DNA of 64,000 nucleotides from Janthinobacterium sp. 67 (GTDB lineage Bacteria > Pseudomonadota > Gammaproteobacteria > Burkholderiales > Burkholderiaceae_D). Below, piece by piece: positions 24,809-33,946 of this stretch. Numbering within the stretch: position 1 is the first letter of the stretch; the number at the start of each line of letters is the position of its first letter. The stretch covers positions 3,348,001-3,412,000 of the forward strand of contig NZ_PGES01000001.1 in assembly GCF_002797895.1 (NCBI RefSeq), written 5' to 3'. A model generated the notes under the pieces. The model was not told the DNA's origin. It searched no databases and was given only the letters and a program-made list of their open reading frames with translations. The position numbers and the translations under genes are program-made.

Positions 24809-26071
24809 TTAGAAAACGAAATCGATGGAGGCGGCAGCCACCGTGACGGGGCCATGGAAACCCGGCTTGGCTTGCACGAACAGGCCCGGACCATTCTTCG
24901 GCCTGATGCGGTCGATCTGCACCTTCAGCGCGGCCGAGCGGTGGAAATCCCAGCGCACGCCGATGCTGTCCGTCGATTGCTCGAGCTCGTTGCGCGTGGT
25001 AGCCAGGGTGTCGACGCCGGCCGACAGGGCGCGCAGGGTCGGCGTGCAGGCGGCCGGATAACCGGCAGGGCAAGATGCGGGCACGGTATTGTTCACGCGG
25101 CCATCGGCCTTCAGGCTGGCGTGGCTATAGTAGGGCAAAAAGGCGCCGATACGGTAGCCGCCCATCAGGTACCACGAGGTGCTGTCGCTGACGTAGCTGT
25201 CCGTCTTGCGCTTCGCATATTCGGACTGCAGCAGCACGTTGTTCCAGTCCAGGCCCAGGCCCACGGACGTAAACGACGCCTTCTTGTCCTTGACTTCCAG
25301 CGCATCGGCCAGGGCGCCCAGCTGGACCATCCTGTAGCCGCTGCCTGCCGCGCGCAAGCTGCTCATCAGGGTGTTCAGGCTCGGCGAATCGTTGATCGTC
25401 AGCTTGGTCTCGGCACGGCCGAAGCGCACGGTGACGGGGCCATGTTCGGCCACCACGTTCAGGGCGACGATGGACTTGCCTTCCACCTGCACCGTCGAAG
25501 CGGGGCCCGTGGCCAGGGTGGCCTTGGTGCGGCCCAGCGCCAGCTGCGTGGTGATGCTGGTGTCGCCCGCGCTGAACTGGTAGGTACCGTCGATGCCGTC
25601 GATGCTGTTCAGCGGTACCTGCGAATACATTTCGCCGGGCGGACGCAGCATGGTGTTGGCATAGCCCACGTTGCGGTAATCGGAAATCATGAAGACGGGC
25701 AGGCCCATGCGGCCGACGCGCACGCTGAAGCTGTCCGACACCTTGGCCTTGGCGAAGGCCCACGCCAGTTCGGCGCCGAAATCGTCCTCGCCATCCTTGC
25801 GCGCCAGGCCCTGCACCGTGGCCGACAGCCACGGGTTGACGGTGACATTGGCCTGCAAGCCCAGGTTGGAATCGACGCCCGTGCGGGCAGTGCGGCCGGC
25901 GCCGGCCGCCTGGTTCGGACGCGCGAACTGCGCGTTGTCGGTATCGGCCATGGTCAGGGCGGCACTGCCGTAACCGCTGATCTTGACCGCGGGGCCGGTG
26001 GGCTCTTCGGCATAGGCATGGCTGATGGCCAGGGGCATGGCCATCAGGAAAATCAGGACGTGTTTATTCAT
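24809..26071 (-). CDS. Outer-membrane porin-like beta-barrel protein
   Basis: 420 aa from ATG 26071; a longer frame to 26128 lacks support and would spoil the signal peptide (HVLIFLMAMPLAISHAYA). The mature protein shows alternating polar/hydrophobic strands (VKISGYGSAALTMADTD, SFSVRVGRMGLPVFMISDYR, SWYLMGGYRIGAFLPYYSHA) and ends in FVF, the aromatic C-terminus recognised by the BAM complex. Two cysteines in one loop (SCPAGYPAACTP) may form a disulphide. First gene of the porin / binding protein / chemoreceptor operon. Permeability and ligand are unknown. Confidence 0.8.
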   Translation of the reverse strand: MNKHVLIFLMAMPLAISHAYAEEPTGPAVKISGYGSAALTMADTDNAQFARPNQAAGAGRTARTGVDSNLGLQANVTVNPWLSATVQGLARKDGEDDFGAELAWAFAKAKVSDSFSVRVGRMGLPVFMISDYRNVGYANTMLRPPGEMYSQVPLNSIDGIDGTYQFSAGDTSITTQLALGRTKATLATGPASTVQVEGKSIVALNVVAEHGPVTVRFGRAETKLTINDSPSLNTLMSSLRAAGSGYRMVQLGALADALEVKDKKASFTSVGLGLDWNNVLLQSEYAKRKTDSYVSDSTSWYLMGGYRIGAFLPYYSHASLKADGRVNNTVPASCPAGYPAACTPTLRALSAGVDTLATTRNELEQSTDSIGVRWDFHRSAALKVQIDRIRPKNGPGLFVQAKPGFHGPVTVAAASIDFVF

Positions 26072-26390
26072 AGTAATTAAATACCCGTAGCGGTGAACGT
26101 GGAGTTGGGCTCGAGGTCGATGGCTCACCGGCCGTAAAAGGCCGGGTCCGTTTTTTTCGCGCCGCCATCGCCTTGGGCGTGATGGCGGCGTAACCAGTGA
26201 GTAAAACCATGCTACAGAGAAAAGGTTTTACGTTGGAAAGTTTTCTTGAGGCAATGAACGAATTCGCCTCTTTTCACGGAAAAAGCACGCGTTCTAGAGG
26301 GATTTATCTAAATAGCACGCCGTGCAAAACCACACTTACGCTATATTTTTCATACACTTATGGATAATTCAAGACAAAAACAACCGGGAT
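26072..26390. other. Leader and promoter region of the porin operon
   Basis: A 319-bp gap without a credible gene. It holds an inverted repeat at 26161-26191 (CGCCGCCATCGCC / GGCGTGATGGCGGCG, with one unpaired base) and a smaller CCGGCC/GGCCGG hairpin at about 26128-26146. The AT-rich stretch 26200-26390 is where promoters for the porin operon would be expected, though no clear -35/-10 pair could be picked. Confidence 0.4.
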
Positions 26391-26428
26391 AAAAAAAGCG
26401 CCGCCCGCGCGAAGATCGCGGGCGGCGC
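26391..26428 (-). terminator. Rho-independent terminator after paaZ
   Basis: On the minus strand, a 12-bp stem GCGCCGCCCGCG / CGCGGGCGGCGC (26428-26417 and 26409-26398) with a 7-nt loop, followed by TTTTTTT. It closes the long phenylacetate operon. Confidence 0.93.
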
Positions 26429-26455
26429 CGTTCACACCGGTCCTGCAGCAGATGC

Positions 26456-28507
26456 TTACTCGCGCTTCGACACCAGGGTCAGGATATCGTAGCTGGCCAC
26501 CAGTTCCTCGTTCTGGTTCGTCACCTGCACGTCCCACGCGACCACGCCCTGGCCCACGCCAAACACGTCCTTGCGGTTGCGGTCGACCTTGCGCTTGCAC
26601 GTCAGGCGGGCGCGGATGGTGTCGCCAATGGCGACGGGGGCGACGAAGCGCAGGTTGTCCAGGCCATAGTTGGCCAGCACGGGACCGACGCCGGGCGAGA
26701 CGAACAGGCCGGCGGCGGCCGACAGCACGAAGTAGCCGTGGGCGATGCGCTTGCCGAACTGCGACTCTTTCGCCGCGATTTCGTCGAAGTGCATGTAGAA
26801 GAAGTCGCCCGAGATGCCACCGAAGGCGACGATGTCCGCTTCGCTGACGGTGCGGCGGTGCGTGAGCAGCGAGTCGCCCGTCTTCAAGTCCTCGAAGTGC
26901 TTGCGGAACGGGTGGATCGGGCTTTCGTTGACGTCCGCGCCGCGCACGTATTCACCGGTGATCGCCGCCAGCATGGTCGGCGAGCCTTGCACGGCCGCCC
27001 GCTGCAGGTAGTGGCGCACGGCACGCACGCCGCCCAGCTCCTCGCCACCGCCCGCGCGGCCAGGGCCGCCGTGCTTCAGTTGCGGCAGGGGCGAGCCATG
27101 GCCCGTCGAATCGACGGAAGCGACGCGCTCGAGCACGTGGACGCGACCATGCGTGGCCGCCACTTGCGGCACCACGCGCGCGGCGATCTTCGGATCGCGC
27201 GTCACCAGGGTGCTCACCAGGCTGCCCTTGCCGCGCGCGGCCAGGGCCAGCGCCTCGTCGATATCGTGGTAGCCCATCATGGTGCTGACGGGGCCAAACG
27301 CTTCCACGTCATGCACGGCGTCGTTGCCAAACGCATCGCGGCACATCAGCAAGGTCGGCGAGAAGAAGCTGCCGTCCTGCGCGCCATCACCGAGCGGATT
27401 GAAACCGTCGGCCGCGCCGAACACCACTTCATTCCCCTGCGACAGGGTGGCCACGCGTTCGGCCACGTCGCTCTGCTGCTCTTTCGAGGCCAGCGCGCCC
27501 ATGCGCACGCCTTCGATGGATGGATCGCCCACCACCACCTTGGCCAGGCGCTCGCGCAGGCGCATGCCGACGGCGTCCATCAGGTGCTCGGGCACGATGA
27601 TGCGGCGGATCGCCGTGCACTTCTGCCCCGACTTGCCCGTCATTTCGCGCACGACTTCCTTGACGAACAGGTCGAATTCCACGTCGTCTGGCGTGACGTC
27701 CGGCGCCAGGATGGCGCAGTTGAGCGAATCGGCTTCGCCGTTGAAGGGCACGGACTGGGCGATCAGGTTCGGATTCGTGCGCAGCTTGGCGGCGGTGGCG
27801 GCCGATCCCGTAAAGGTGACAAAGTCCTGGCCATTCAGGCGGTCCAGCAAGTCGCCCGTGGAGCCGATCACCAGCTGCAAACTGCCGGCCGGCAGCAAGC
27901 CCGATTCATGCATCATGCGCACGACGGCCTGCGTCAGATAGCTCGTCGCCGTGGCCGGCTTGGCGATGCAGGGCATGGCCGCCAGGAAGCTGGGCGCGAA
28001 TTTTTCCAGCAAGCCCCAGATGGGGAAATTGAAGGCGTTGATGTGAACTGCCAGGCCGCCGCGCGGCACCAGGATGTGCGTGCCGGCGAAACCGCCTTTT
28101 TTACCAAGCGCGATGGCCGGACCTTCGTGCAGCACGTTCGACGACGGCAGCTCGTTGCTGCCCATGCTGGCATAGGCGAACAGGGTGCCCGTGCCGCCTT
28201 CGATATCGACCCAGCTGTCGGCGCGCGTGGCGCCCGACAAATGCGAGATCGCATACAGCTCTTCCTTGCGTTCGACCAGGTACAGGGCCAGCGCCTTCAG
28301 GCGCGCTGCGCGCTGCTGGAAATCGAGCGCCATCAGGCCCGGCACGCCCGTCTTGCGCGCATACGTAACGGCTTCGTCGAAGTCGATCTTTTCCGCATGC
28401 GTGTGATAGATGACGCGGTTGTTCAAGGCGCTGTGCAAGGGCACGGCGGCACTTTCGCCCAGCCAGCGGCCGGCGATCAGGCTTTGCAGGGTGGATATTT
28501 GAGCCAT
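26456..28507 (-). CDS. paaZ: Bifunctional oxepin-CoA hydrolase / 3-oxo-5,6-dehydrosuberyl-CoA semialdehyde dehydrogenase
   Basis: 683 aa. ATG 28507 is chosen because GGAG lies seven bases upstream; an ATG at 28519 would contain that site. The N-terminal aldehyde-dehydrogenase domain has Glu258 (NGEADSLN) and the catalytic Cys297 ([11 protein letters not shown]). The C-terminal MaoC-like hydratase domain (about 545-683) has [20 protein letters not shown] and [13 protein letters not shown]. PaaZ opens the oxepin ring and oxidises the resulting aldehyde using NADP+. It is the last gene of the operon, after paaY. Confidence 0.96.
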   Translation of the reverse strand: MAQISTLQSLIAGRWLGESAAVPLHSALNNRVIYHTHAEKIDFDEAVTYARKTGVPGLMALDFQQRAARLKALALYLVERKEELYAISHLSGATRADSWVDIEGGTGTLFAYASMGSNELPSSNVLHEGPAIALGKKGGFAGTHILVPRGGLAVHINAFNFPIWGLLEKFAPSFLAAMPCIAKPATATSYLTQAVVRMMHESGLLPAGSLQLVIGSTGDLLDRLNGQDFVTFTGSAATAAKLRTNPNLIAQSVPFNGEADSLNCAILAPDVTPDDVEFDLFVKEVVREMTGKSGQKCTAIRRIIVPEHLMDAVGMRLRERLAKVVVGDPSIEGVRMGALASKEQQSDVAERVATLSQGNEVVFGAADGFNPLGDGAQDGSFFSPTLLMCRDAFGNDAVHDVEAFGPVSTMMGYHDIDEALALAARGKGSLVSTLVTRDPKIAARVVPQVAATHGRVHVLERVASVDSTGHGSPLPQLKHGGPGRAGGGEELGGVRAVRHYLQRAAVQGSPTMLAAITGEYVRGADVNESPIHPFRKHFEDLKTGDSLLTHRRTVSEADIVAFGGISGDFFYMHFDEIAAKESQFGKRIAHGYFVLSAAAGLFVSPGVGPVLANYGLDNLRFVAPVAIGDTIRARLTCKRKVDRNRKDVFGVGQGVVAWDVQVTNQNEELVASYDILTLVSKRE

Positions 28508-28538
28508 TTTTTTCTCCATAATTGATGTTGGCGGTGGC

Positions 28539-28579
28539 GTCGGATTACGCGGGGCTTGGCCCCGCTAATCCGACCTACG
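28539..28579 (-). repeat. Palindromic repeat, family 1, copy B
   Basis: Minus-strand CGTAGG followed by stem GTCGGATTA / TAATCCGAC, with an extra inner GCGGGGC/GGCCCCGC stem that makes this copy the longest. It begins about 10 bp after the paaY stop and lies before paaZ. Confidence 0.8.
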
Positions 28580-28589
28580 CCCATATTGC

Positions 28590-29204
28590 TTATTGCGCGG
28601 CGGCGTTCTTGTGCAGGTGCAGCGGCAAGGCGGATTCGAAATTGAGGCGCTGGCGGTTCGCCTCGACTTGCGTCAGGGCTTCCACTTCGCGCATCGTCTG
28701 CATGGAGCGCACTGCCAGTTCGTGGTACTGGCCCGTGCCCGAGCTTTTCCATTTGATTTCATCGTCGGTCAGCGCGCGGATGATCTTGGCGGGCGTGCCC
28801 ACCACCATGCTGCGCGGTGCGACGATCATGCCCGCCTTCACAAAACTCATGGCCGCGACGATCGATTCCTCGCCGATGACGGCGTTATCCATCACCACCG
28901 CGTTCATGCCGACGAGCGCATTGCGGCCGATGCGGCAGCCGTGCAGCACGGCGCCATGGCCGATATGGCCATCGACTTCGACCACCGTGTCGCAGCCGGG
29001 AAAGCCGTGCATGACGCAGGTATCCTGCAGGTTCGCGCCCTCTTCCAGGATCAATCGGCCGAAATCGCCGCGGATCGAGGCCAGCGGCCCGATATAGCAG
29101 CGCGGGCCGACGATCACGTCGCCGATCAGCACGGCCGACGGGTGCACGTAGGCGCTGGGGTGGACGACGGGGGTGACGCCGTTGATTTCGTAGACTTTGA
29201 CCAT
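28590..29204 (-). CDS. paaY: Phenylacetic acid degradation protein PaaY (hexapeptide-repeat thioesterase)
   Basis: 204 aa from ATG 29204 with GGAGAG upstream. A left-handed beta-helix of hexapeptide repeats ([40 protein letters not shown]) with three candidate zinc histidines ([18 protein letters not shown]), as in gamma-carbonic-anhydrase-like proteins. PaaY is known as a thioesterase that rescues CoA from dead-end phenylacetate intermediates such as ring-hydroxylated CoA thioesters. It lies between livF and paaZ, each gap holding one family 1 repeat. Confidence 0.93.
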   Translation of the reverse strand: MVKVYEINGVTPVVHPSAYVHPSAVLIGDVIVGPRCYIGPLASIRGDFGRLILEEGANLQDTCVMHGFPGCDTVVEVDGHIGHGAVLHGCRIGRNALVGMNAVVMDNAVIGEESIVAAMSFVKAGMIVAPRSMVVGTPAKIIRALTDDEIKWKSSGTGQYHELAVRSMQTMREVEALTQVEANRQRLNFESALPLHLHKNAAAQ

Positions 29205-29244
29205 ATTGCTCTCCAAAACATTATTGCCAGCCGTAGCGGCTGAT

Positions 29245-29278
29245 GTCGGATTACGCGCAAGCGCTAATCCGACCTACG
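29245..29278 (-). repeat. Palindromic repeat, family 1, copy C
   Basis: Minus-strand CGTAGG then stem GTCGGATTA / TAATCCGAC around GCGCTTGCGCG. It begins three bases after the livF stop codon. Confidence 0.8.
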
Positions 29279-29281
29279 TCA

Positions 29282-30016
29282 TCACATACCCAAGTAGGCG
29301 CTCTGCACCTGCTCGTTATGCAGCAATTCGGGACCAGGCCCGGACAAGGTGATGGCGCCCGTCTCGATCACATAACCCACGTCGGCAATCGACAGGGCCG
29401 CATGCGCGTTCTGCTCGACGAGGAAGATGGTGATGCCCTGGTCGCGCAGTTCGGCCACGATGCGGAAGATTTCCGCGATCAGGAGCGGCGCCAGGCCCAT
29501 GCTCGGCTCGTCGAGCAGCAGCAGTTGCGGGCGCCCCATCAGCGCGCGCGCCATGGCCAGCATCTGCTGCTGTCCGCCCGATAGCGTCCCGGCCAGCAGC
29601 AGGCGCTTTTCCTTCAGGATCGGAAACAGGCCGTACATGCGTTCCATATCACCGGCCACGTCCTGCGGCGGACGGGTAAACGCGCCCAGGCGCAGATTAT
29701 CTTCCACCGCCATGGGGCCGAACACCTGGCGGCCTTCCGGCACCTGGCAAATGCCGCTGCGCACGCGCTTGTCCGCGCTCATGCGGCTGACGTCCTGGCC
29801 GGCGAAAGCGATGCTGCCGGCGCTGATCGGCTGCACGCCGGAAATCGCCCGCAGCAGGGTCGTCTTGCCGGCGCCATTCGCGCCCACCAACGCCACCAGC
29901 TGGCCCTGGCGCACCTGCAGGTCGATGCCGTGCAAGGCCTGGATGCGGCCGTAATGACTGGTCAATCCCTGGATGTCGAGCACCAGCGGTGTCTGAGGTT
30001 TTTCCATCTTCATCAT
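29282..30016 (-). CDS. livF: ABC transporter ATP-binding protein, LivF type
   Basis: 244 aa. Walker A GANGAGKTTL (about residues 40-49), signature LSGGQQQML, Walker B LLLLDEPSMGL. The LivF subgroup is indicated by the short form and the preceding LivG. The ATG overlaps the livG stop (ATGA), with GGGAG upstream. Energises import through LivHM of a substrate captured by LivJ. As part of a paa operon the load is probably phenylacetate or a related aromatic acid rather than branched-chain amino acids. Confidence 0.93.
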   Translation of the reverse strand: MMKMEKPQTPLVLDIQGLTSHYGRIQALHGIDLQVRQGQLVALVGANGAGKTTLLRAISGVQPISAGSIAFAGQDVSRMSADKRVRSGICQVPEGRQVFGPMAVEDNLRLGAFTRPPQDVAGDMERMYGLFPILKEKRLLLAGTLSGGQQQMLAMARALMGRPQLLLLDEPSMGLAPLLIAEIFRIVAELRDQGITIFLVEQNAHAALSIADVGYVIETGAITLSGPGPELLHNEQVQSAYLGM

Positions 30017-30768
30017 GCCGCCACTCCCAGATATGCCGCCACCACGTCGGGATTGGCGCGCACTTCGGCGGCGGTCCCTTCGGCCAGCTTCTTGCCATAG
30101 TCGAGCACCAGGATATGGTCCGACAGATTCATCACCAGCTTCATGTCATGCTCGACCAGCACCACCGTCACGCCCGATTGCGCCACCTTGCGAATCAGGG
30201 TTTCGATCTCGCCCGTCTCCGTGTGGTTCAAGCCCGCAGCCGGTTCATCGAGCAGCAGCACCTTCGGCTTGGCCGCCAGCGCGCGGGCGATTTCCAGGCG
30301 CTTTAATGCGCCATACGACATCTGCCCCGCCTCGTCATCGATATGCCGGCCCACGCCGACAAATTCCATCAGGCCCGCCGCCTCGTCACGGCAGGCGGCA
30401 TCGGCGCGGCGCACGGACGGCAAACGCAGCATGGAAGCGAACAGGTTCTGGTTCAGGCGCAGATGCGCGCCCACCATCACATTGTCGATGGCCGTCATGT
30501 TCATGCACACTTGCAGGTTCTGGAAGGTGCGGCTCATGCCGCGCCGCGCCAGCGCATCGGGCGACATGGCGGCCACGTTCTCGCCATTGAGCAGAATTTC
30601 GCCCCTGGTCGGCGTGTAGACACCGGTGATCAGGTTGAACAGGGTCGTCTTGCCGGCCCCGTTCGGCCCGATCACGGAGTGGATATTGCCTTCCTTGACC
30701 GTAAAACTGACGTCCTGCACCGCGTGCACGCCGCCGAAGCTCTTGCTCAGCTTGTTAATCGTCAGCAT
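30013..30768 (-). CDS. livG: ABC transporter ATP-binding protein, LivG type
   Basis: 251 aa. Walker A GPNGAGKTTL, a LivG-type insertion after it (GVYTPTRGEILLNGENVA), the family motif GMSRTFQNLQVC, signature MSYGALKRLEIARAL and Walker B VLLLDEPAAGLNH. ATG lies one base after the livM stop. Partner ATPase of LivF. Confidence 0.94.
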   Translation of the reverse strand: MLTINKLSKSFGGVHAVQDVSFTVKEGNIHSVIGPNGAGKTTLFNLITGVYTPTRGEILLNGENVAAMSPDALARRGMSRTFQNLQVCMNMTAIDNVMVGAHLRLNQNLFASMLRLPSVRRADAACRDEAAGLMEFVGVGRHIDDEAGQMSYGALKRLEIARALAAKPKVLLLDEPAAGLNHTETGEIETLIRKVAQSGVTVVLVEHDMKLVMNLSDHILVLDYGKKLAEGTAAEVRANPDVVAAYLGVAA

Positions 30769-30769
30769 C

Positions 30770-31753
30770 TCAGACCTCCTGCGCGGATTTGACGGGCGCC
30801 TTCGGAGTGGCTGCCCGCTTGCGCGAACGGCTGGCCAGGCTCGGCACCAGGCCCTTGGGCATGAAGATCATGGTCGCCATCAGGATCACGCCGAAGACCA
30901 CCGTTTCCCAGCCCTCGAAACTGGACAGCAGCTGCGGCAGAATCGTCAGCAGGGCCGCGCCGATGATGGAGCCGAAGATCGACGCCATGCCACCCACCAC
31001 CACCATCGTCACCAGCTCGATCGAGTGGAAGAAGCCGGCCAGGTTGGGCGTGATGAAGCCGATGTAATGGGCGCTGATGCTGCCCGCGATGCTGGCAATG
31101 ACGGCCGACAGCACGAACACGCGCACCTTGAAACGCGTCGTATCGACGCCGACCACGCGGGCCGCCACTTCCGAACCGTGGATGGCCTGCAGCGCGCGCC
31201 CGACGGGCGAATCGATCAGGTTCAGGGCCAGCCACGTGACCAGCAACAGCAACACGGCGCACACCAGGTACCACGATTTTTCGCCGGCGATGTCCAGGCC
31301 GGCGACGCTGAAGGCGGACACGCCGATGCCGTCCGGGCCGCCCGTCCACTGCGTCTCGTTGTTGATGACGATGGAAATGATGATGCCCAGGCCCAGGGTC
31401 GCCATGGCCAGGGTATGGCCCTTGAGTTTCAGCACGGGGCGCGCCAGCAGCAGCGCCAGCAGGCCGGTGGCGACGGCACCGGCGGCCAGGGCGGCCAGCG
31501 GCGGCCAGCCATAATGCGTGGTCAGCACGGCCGACGCATACGCGCCCAGGCCATAGAAACCCGCGTGACCGAGGCTGATCTGGCCCGTGTAGCCCATCAA
31601 CAGGTTCAGGCCGATGACGACGATGGCGTTCAGGGCGATGCGGATCGCCACGTCATAGTAGAACGCATTCGTAAGGAACAGGGGCAGGATGGCCAGCACC
31701 AGGGCCAGCACCAGCAAGCCGCCGTGGCGCGAGCGTGTGAAAAAGTTGGTCAT
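30770..31753 (-). CDS. livM: ABC transporter permease, LivM type
   Basis: 327 aa with nine or so hydrophobic segments. The conserved LivM motifs NLLMGYTGQISLGHAGFYGL and VGRALQAIHGSEVAARVVGV are visible. The basic C-terminus (RSRKRAATPKAP) faces the cytoplasm. Overlaps livH by 4 bp. Confidence 0.93.
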   Translation of the reverse strand: MTNFFTRSRHGGLLVLALVLAILPLFLTNAFYYDVAIRIALNAIVVIGLNLLMGYTGQISLGHAGFYGLGAYASAVLTTHYGWPPLAALAAGAVATGLLALLLARPVLKLKGHTLAMATLGLGIIISIVINNETQWTGGPDGIGVSAFSVAGLDIAGEKSWYLVCAVLLLLVTWLALNLIDSPVGRALQAIHGSEVAARVVGVDTTRFKVRVFVLSAVIASIAGSISAHYIGFITPNLAGFFHSIELVTMVVVGGMASIFGSIIGAALLTILPQLLSSFEGWETVVFGVILMATMIFMPKGLVPSLASRSRKRAATPKAPVKSAQEV

Positions 31754-32628
31754 ACACGCTCCGAATTTTTGGCGCCAAACAAGCCTTGCGGCAGGAAGAA
31801 CAGGATCAACAGGATCAGCACGAAGGGCACCGCGTCCTTGTAGGCCGAGGAGATGTAACCGGCCGTCATGGCTTCGGCGATGCCGAGGATCAGGCCACCG
31901 GCAATCGCGCCAGCACCACCGCCGAGGCCACCCAATACGGCGGCGACAAAGCCTTTCAGGCCCAGCATGATGCCCGCGTCATACGAGGTGTAGGTGATCG
32001 GCGCAACGAGGATGCCGCCCGCCGCGCCCAAAAGTGCCGACAGGCCGAACGAGAACAGCAGCACCTTGCGCGTGTTGATGCCCACCAGTTGCGCGGCCAG
32101 CTTGTTGTGCGACGTGGCCAGCATGGCCTTGCCCATCAGAGTGCGGCCGAAGAACCAGCCCAGCACCAGCACGATGACGACGGTCACGCCCAGCACCCAC
32201 AGGCTTTGCGGCAGCAGGCTGGCGCCGAGGAATTCGATCGGCGCGTCGCCGGAAAACGCCGGCAGCGAGTGCGTATCCTTGCCCAGCCAGATCTGCACGA
32301 GGCCGCGCAGCACGAGCGAGGCGCCGATGGTGATGATCAGCAAGGTGATGACCTGCGCATTTTGCGCCGGCTCGATCACGGTTTTTTCCATCAACAGGCC
32401 GACGAGGCCGGTGGCGATGACGGCCAGGATGATGGCCAGCGGCAGCGGCACGCCGGCGGCCGACATCACGGCGGCCAGCATCCCGCCCAGCATGATGAAT
32501 TCGCCCTGGGCGAAGTTGATCACGCCGCTGGTGTTGTAGATGATGGTAAAGCCCAGCGCCGCCAGCGCATAGGCGGAACCGACCGTCATCCCGGAATACA
32601 GAAATTGTAGAAATTGTGCGACTTCCAT
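31750..32628 (-). CDS. livH: ABC transporter permease, LivH type
   Basis: 292 aa multi-pass membrane protein. GVINFAQGEFIMLGGM and LGGLGGGAGAIAGGLILGIA are hallmark LivH motifs. GGAG lies five bases before the ATG. Forms the channel with LivM. Confidence 0.93.
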   Translation of the reverse strand: MEVAQFLQFLYSGMTVGSAYALAALGFTIIYNTSGVINFAQGEFIMLGGMLAAVMSAAGVPLPLAIILAVIATGLVGLLMEKTVIEPAQNAQVITLLIITIGASLVLRGLVQIWLGKDTHSLPAFSGDAPIEFLGASLLPQSLWVLGVTVVIVLVLGWFFGRTLMGKAMLATSHNKLAAQLVGINTRKVLLFSFGLSALLGAAGGILVAPITYTSYDAGIMLGLKGFVAAVLGGLGGGAGAIAGGLILGIAEAMTAGYISSAYKDAVPFVLILLILFFLPQGLFGAKNSERV

Positions 32629-32712
32629 GGTGTCTCCAATATGTTCGGCGATGCGCGGGCCGCCTCGGGGGCGGCCTCGCGCAGCTACTTCCGGCTTACC
32701 TTGTTTCGAACA

Positions 32713-33864
32713 TCATTTCGACAATTGCCATTCACCGTTCTTCACTTCGACCATGCGGAACGCCGACAGGTCCAGGCCCATGTGGTCTTTGGCCGACATG
32801 TTGAACACGCCGGTCGTGCCGACAAAACCCTTGGTCGATTCCAGCGCCGCGCGCACTTTTTCGCGGTCCGTGCCGCCGGCGCGCTTGATGGCGTCCACCG
32901 ACAGGTTCAGGGCGTCGAGCGCATAGCCGCCGAAGGTCGATGGATCGATCTTGTAGCGGTCTTTGTACGTCTTGTCGTAGCCGACAACGACGGCCTTCTG
33001 CGCGTCGCTGTCGGGCAGCATGGCGCCGATCAGCAAGGCTGGCGTTGGCAGGCGCACGCCTTCTGCGGCCTTGCCCGACAGTTTCAGATATTCGTCCGAC
33101 GCCACGCCATGCGACTGGTACAGCGGCAGCGCGGCCATGCCCAGCTGGCCATAGTTCTTGGTCACCACGGCCGGGCCCTGGCCCAGGCCGAAGACGAAGA
33201 CGGCTTGCACGCCTGCCGTGTTCTTGATGCGCGTGAGCTGCGCCGTGATGTCCGTGTCTTTCGGGCCGTAGGTTTCATCGGCCACCAGGGTGATGCCGTA
33301 TTTGGAGGCGACGATTTGCGACTCCTTGCGGCCGGAGGCGCCAAAGCCGCTCGTTTCCGACAGCAGGCCCACCTTGCTGATGCCGCGCTTCTTCATGTCC
33401 TCGAACACCTTCTCGGCCGCCATGCGGTCCGTATGCGGCGTCTTGAAAACCCATTTCTTGACCGGGTCGATGATCACCACGGCGCCTGCCAGCGAGATGA
33501 ACGGCATGCTGGCGCGCTCCACCAGCGGCGCCATCGCCATCGTCGCACCGGTGGTCGTGCCGCCGATCAGCACGTCGACCTTGTCGGACTCGATCAGGCG
33601 CTTGGTAAAGCCATTGGCCTTGGCGGCGTCGCTGCCATCGTCGTAATGCACGAGTTCGAGCTTGCGTCCCAGGACGCCGCCGGCCGCGTTGATCTTCTCG
33701 ATGTACAGCTGCAGGGTTTTCAGTTCCGGGTCGCCCAGGAAGGCGGCCGGGCCCGTGACGGACAGCACGGAACCGATCTTGATGTTATCGGCCGCATACG
33801 CGCCCGCTGCGGACATGGCCAGCACGCCGGCGATCAGGGTTTTCTTGAAGATATTGGCAATCAT
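32713..33864 (-). CDS. livJ: Periplasmic substrate-binding protein of the Liv-type transporter
   Basis: 383 aa from ATG 33864 with GGAG seven bases upstream; the frame reaches 33960 without support. Signal peptide TLIAGVLAMSAAGAYAAD. Type I binding-protein fold (IKIGSVLSVTGPAAFLGDPE, DVLIGGTTTGATMAMAPLVE, VGLLSETSGFGASGRKESQI). First gene of the transporter block, directly after paaJ. The family binds branched-chain amino acids, amides or aromatic acids; the operon context favours phenylacetate or a relative. Confidence 0.9.
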   Translation of the reverse strand: MIANIFKKTLIAGVLAMSAAGAYAADNIKIGSVLSVTGPAAFLGDPELKTLQLYIEKINAAGGVLGRKLELVHYDDGSDAAKANGFTKRLIESDKVDVLIGGTTTGATMAMAPLVERASMPFISLAGAVVIIDPVKKWVFKTPHTDRMAAEKVFEDMKKRGISKVGLLSETSGFGASGRKESQIVASKYGITLVADETYGPKDTDITAQLTRIKNTAGVQAVFVFGLGQGPAVVTKNYGQLGMAALPLYQSHGVASDEYLKLSGKAAEGVRLPTPALLIGAMLPDSDAQKAVVVGYDKTYKDRYKIDPSTFGGYALDALNLSVDAIKRAGGTDREKVRAALESTKGFVGTTGVFNMSAKDHMGLDLSAFRMVEVKNGEWQLSK

Positions 33865-33946
33865 TGTGGTCTCCACCAGGTTGGCACTACGGTCAATTAT
33901 GGTCGGCGCTTTTTTACAAGCCTGCGCCTTTTTTGTTTTTACTTTG

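Noticed and set aside
26738..28525. 595-codon plus-strand frame
   Set aside because: Antisense shadow of paaZ; no motif and no ribosome-binding site.
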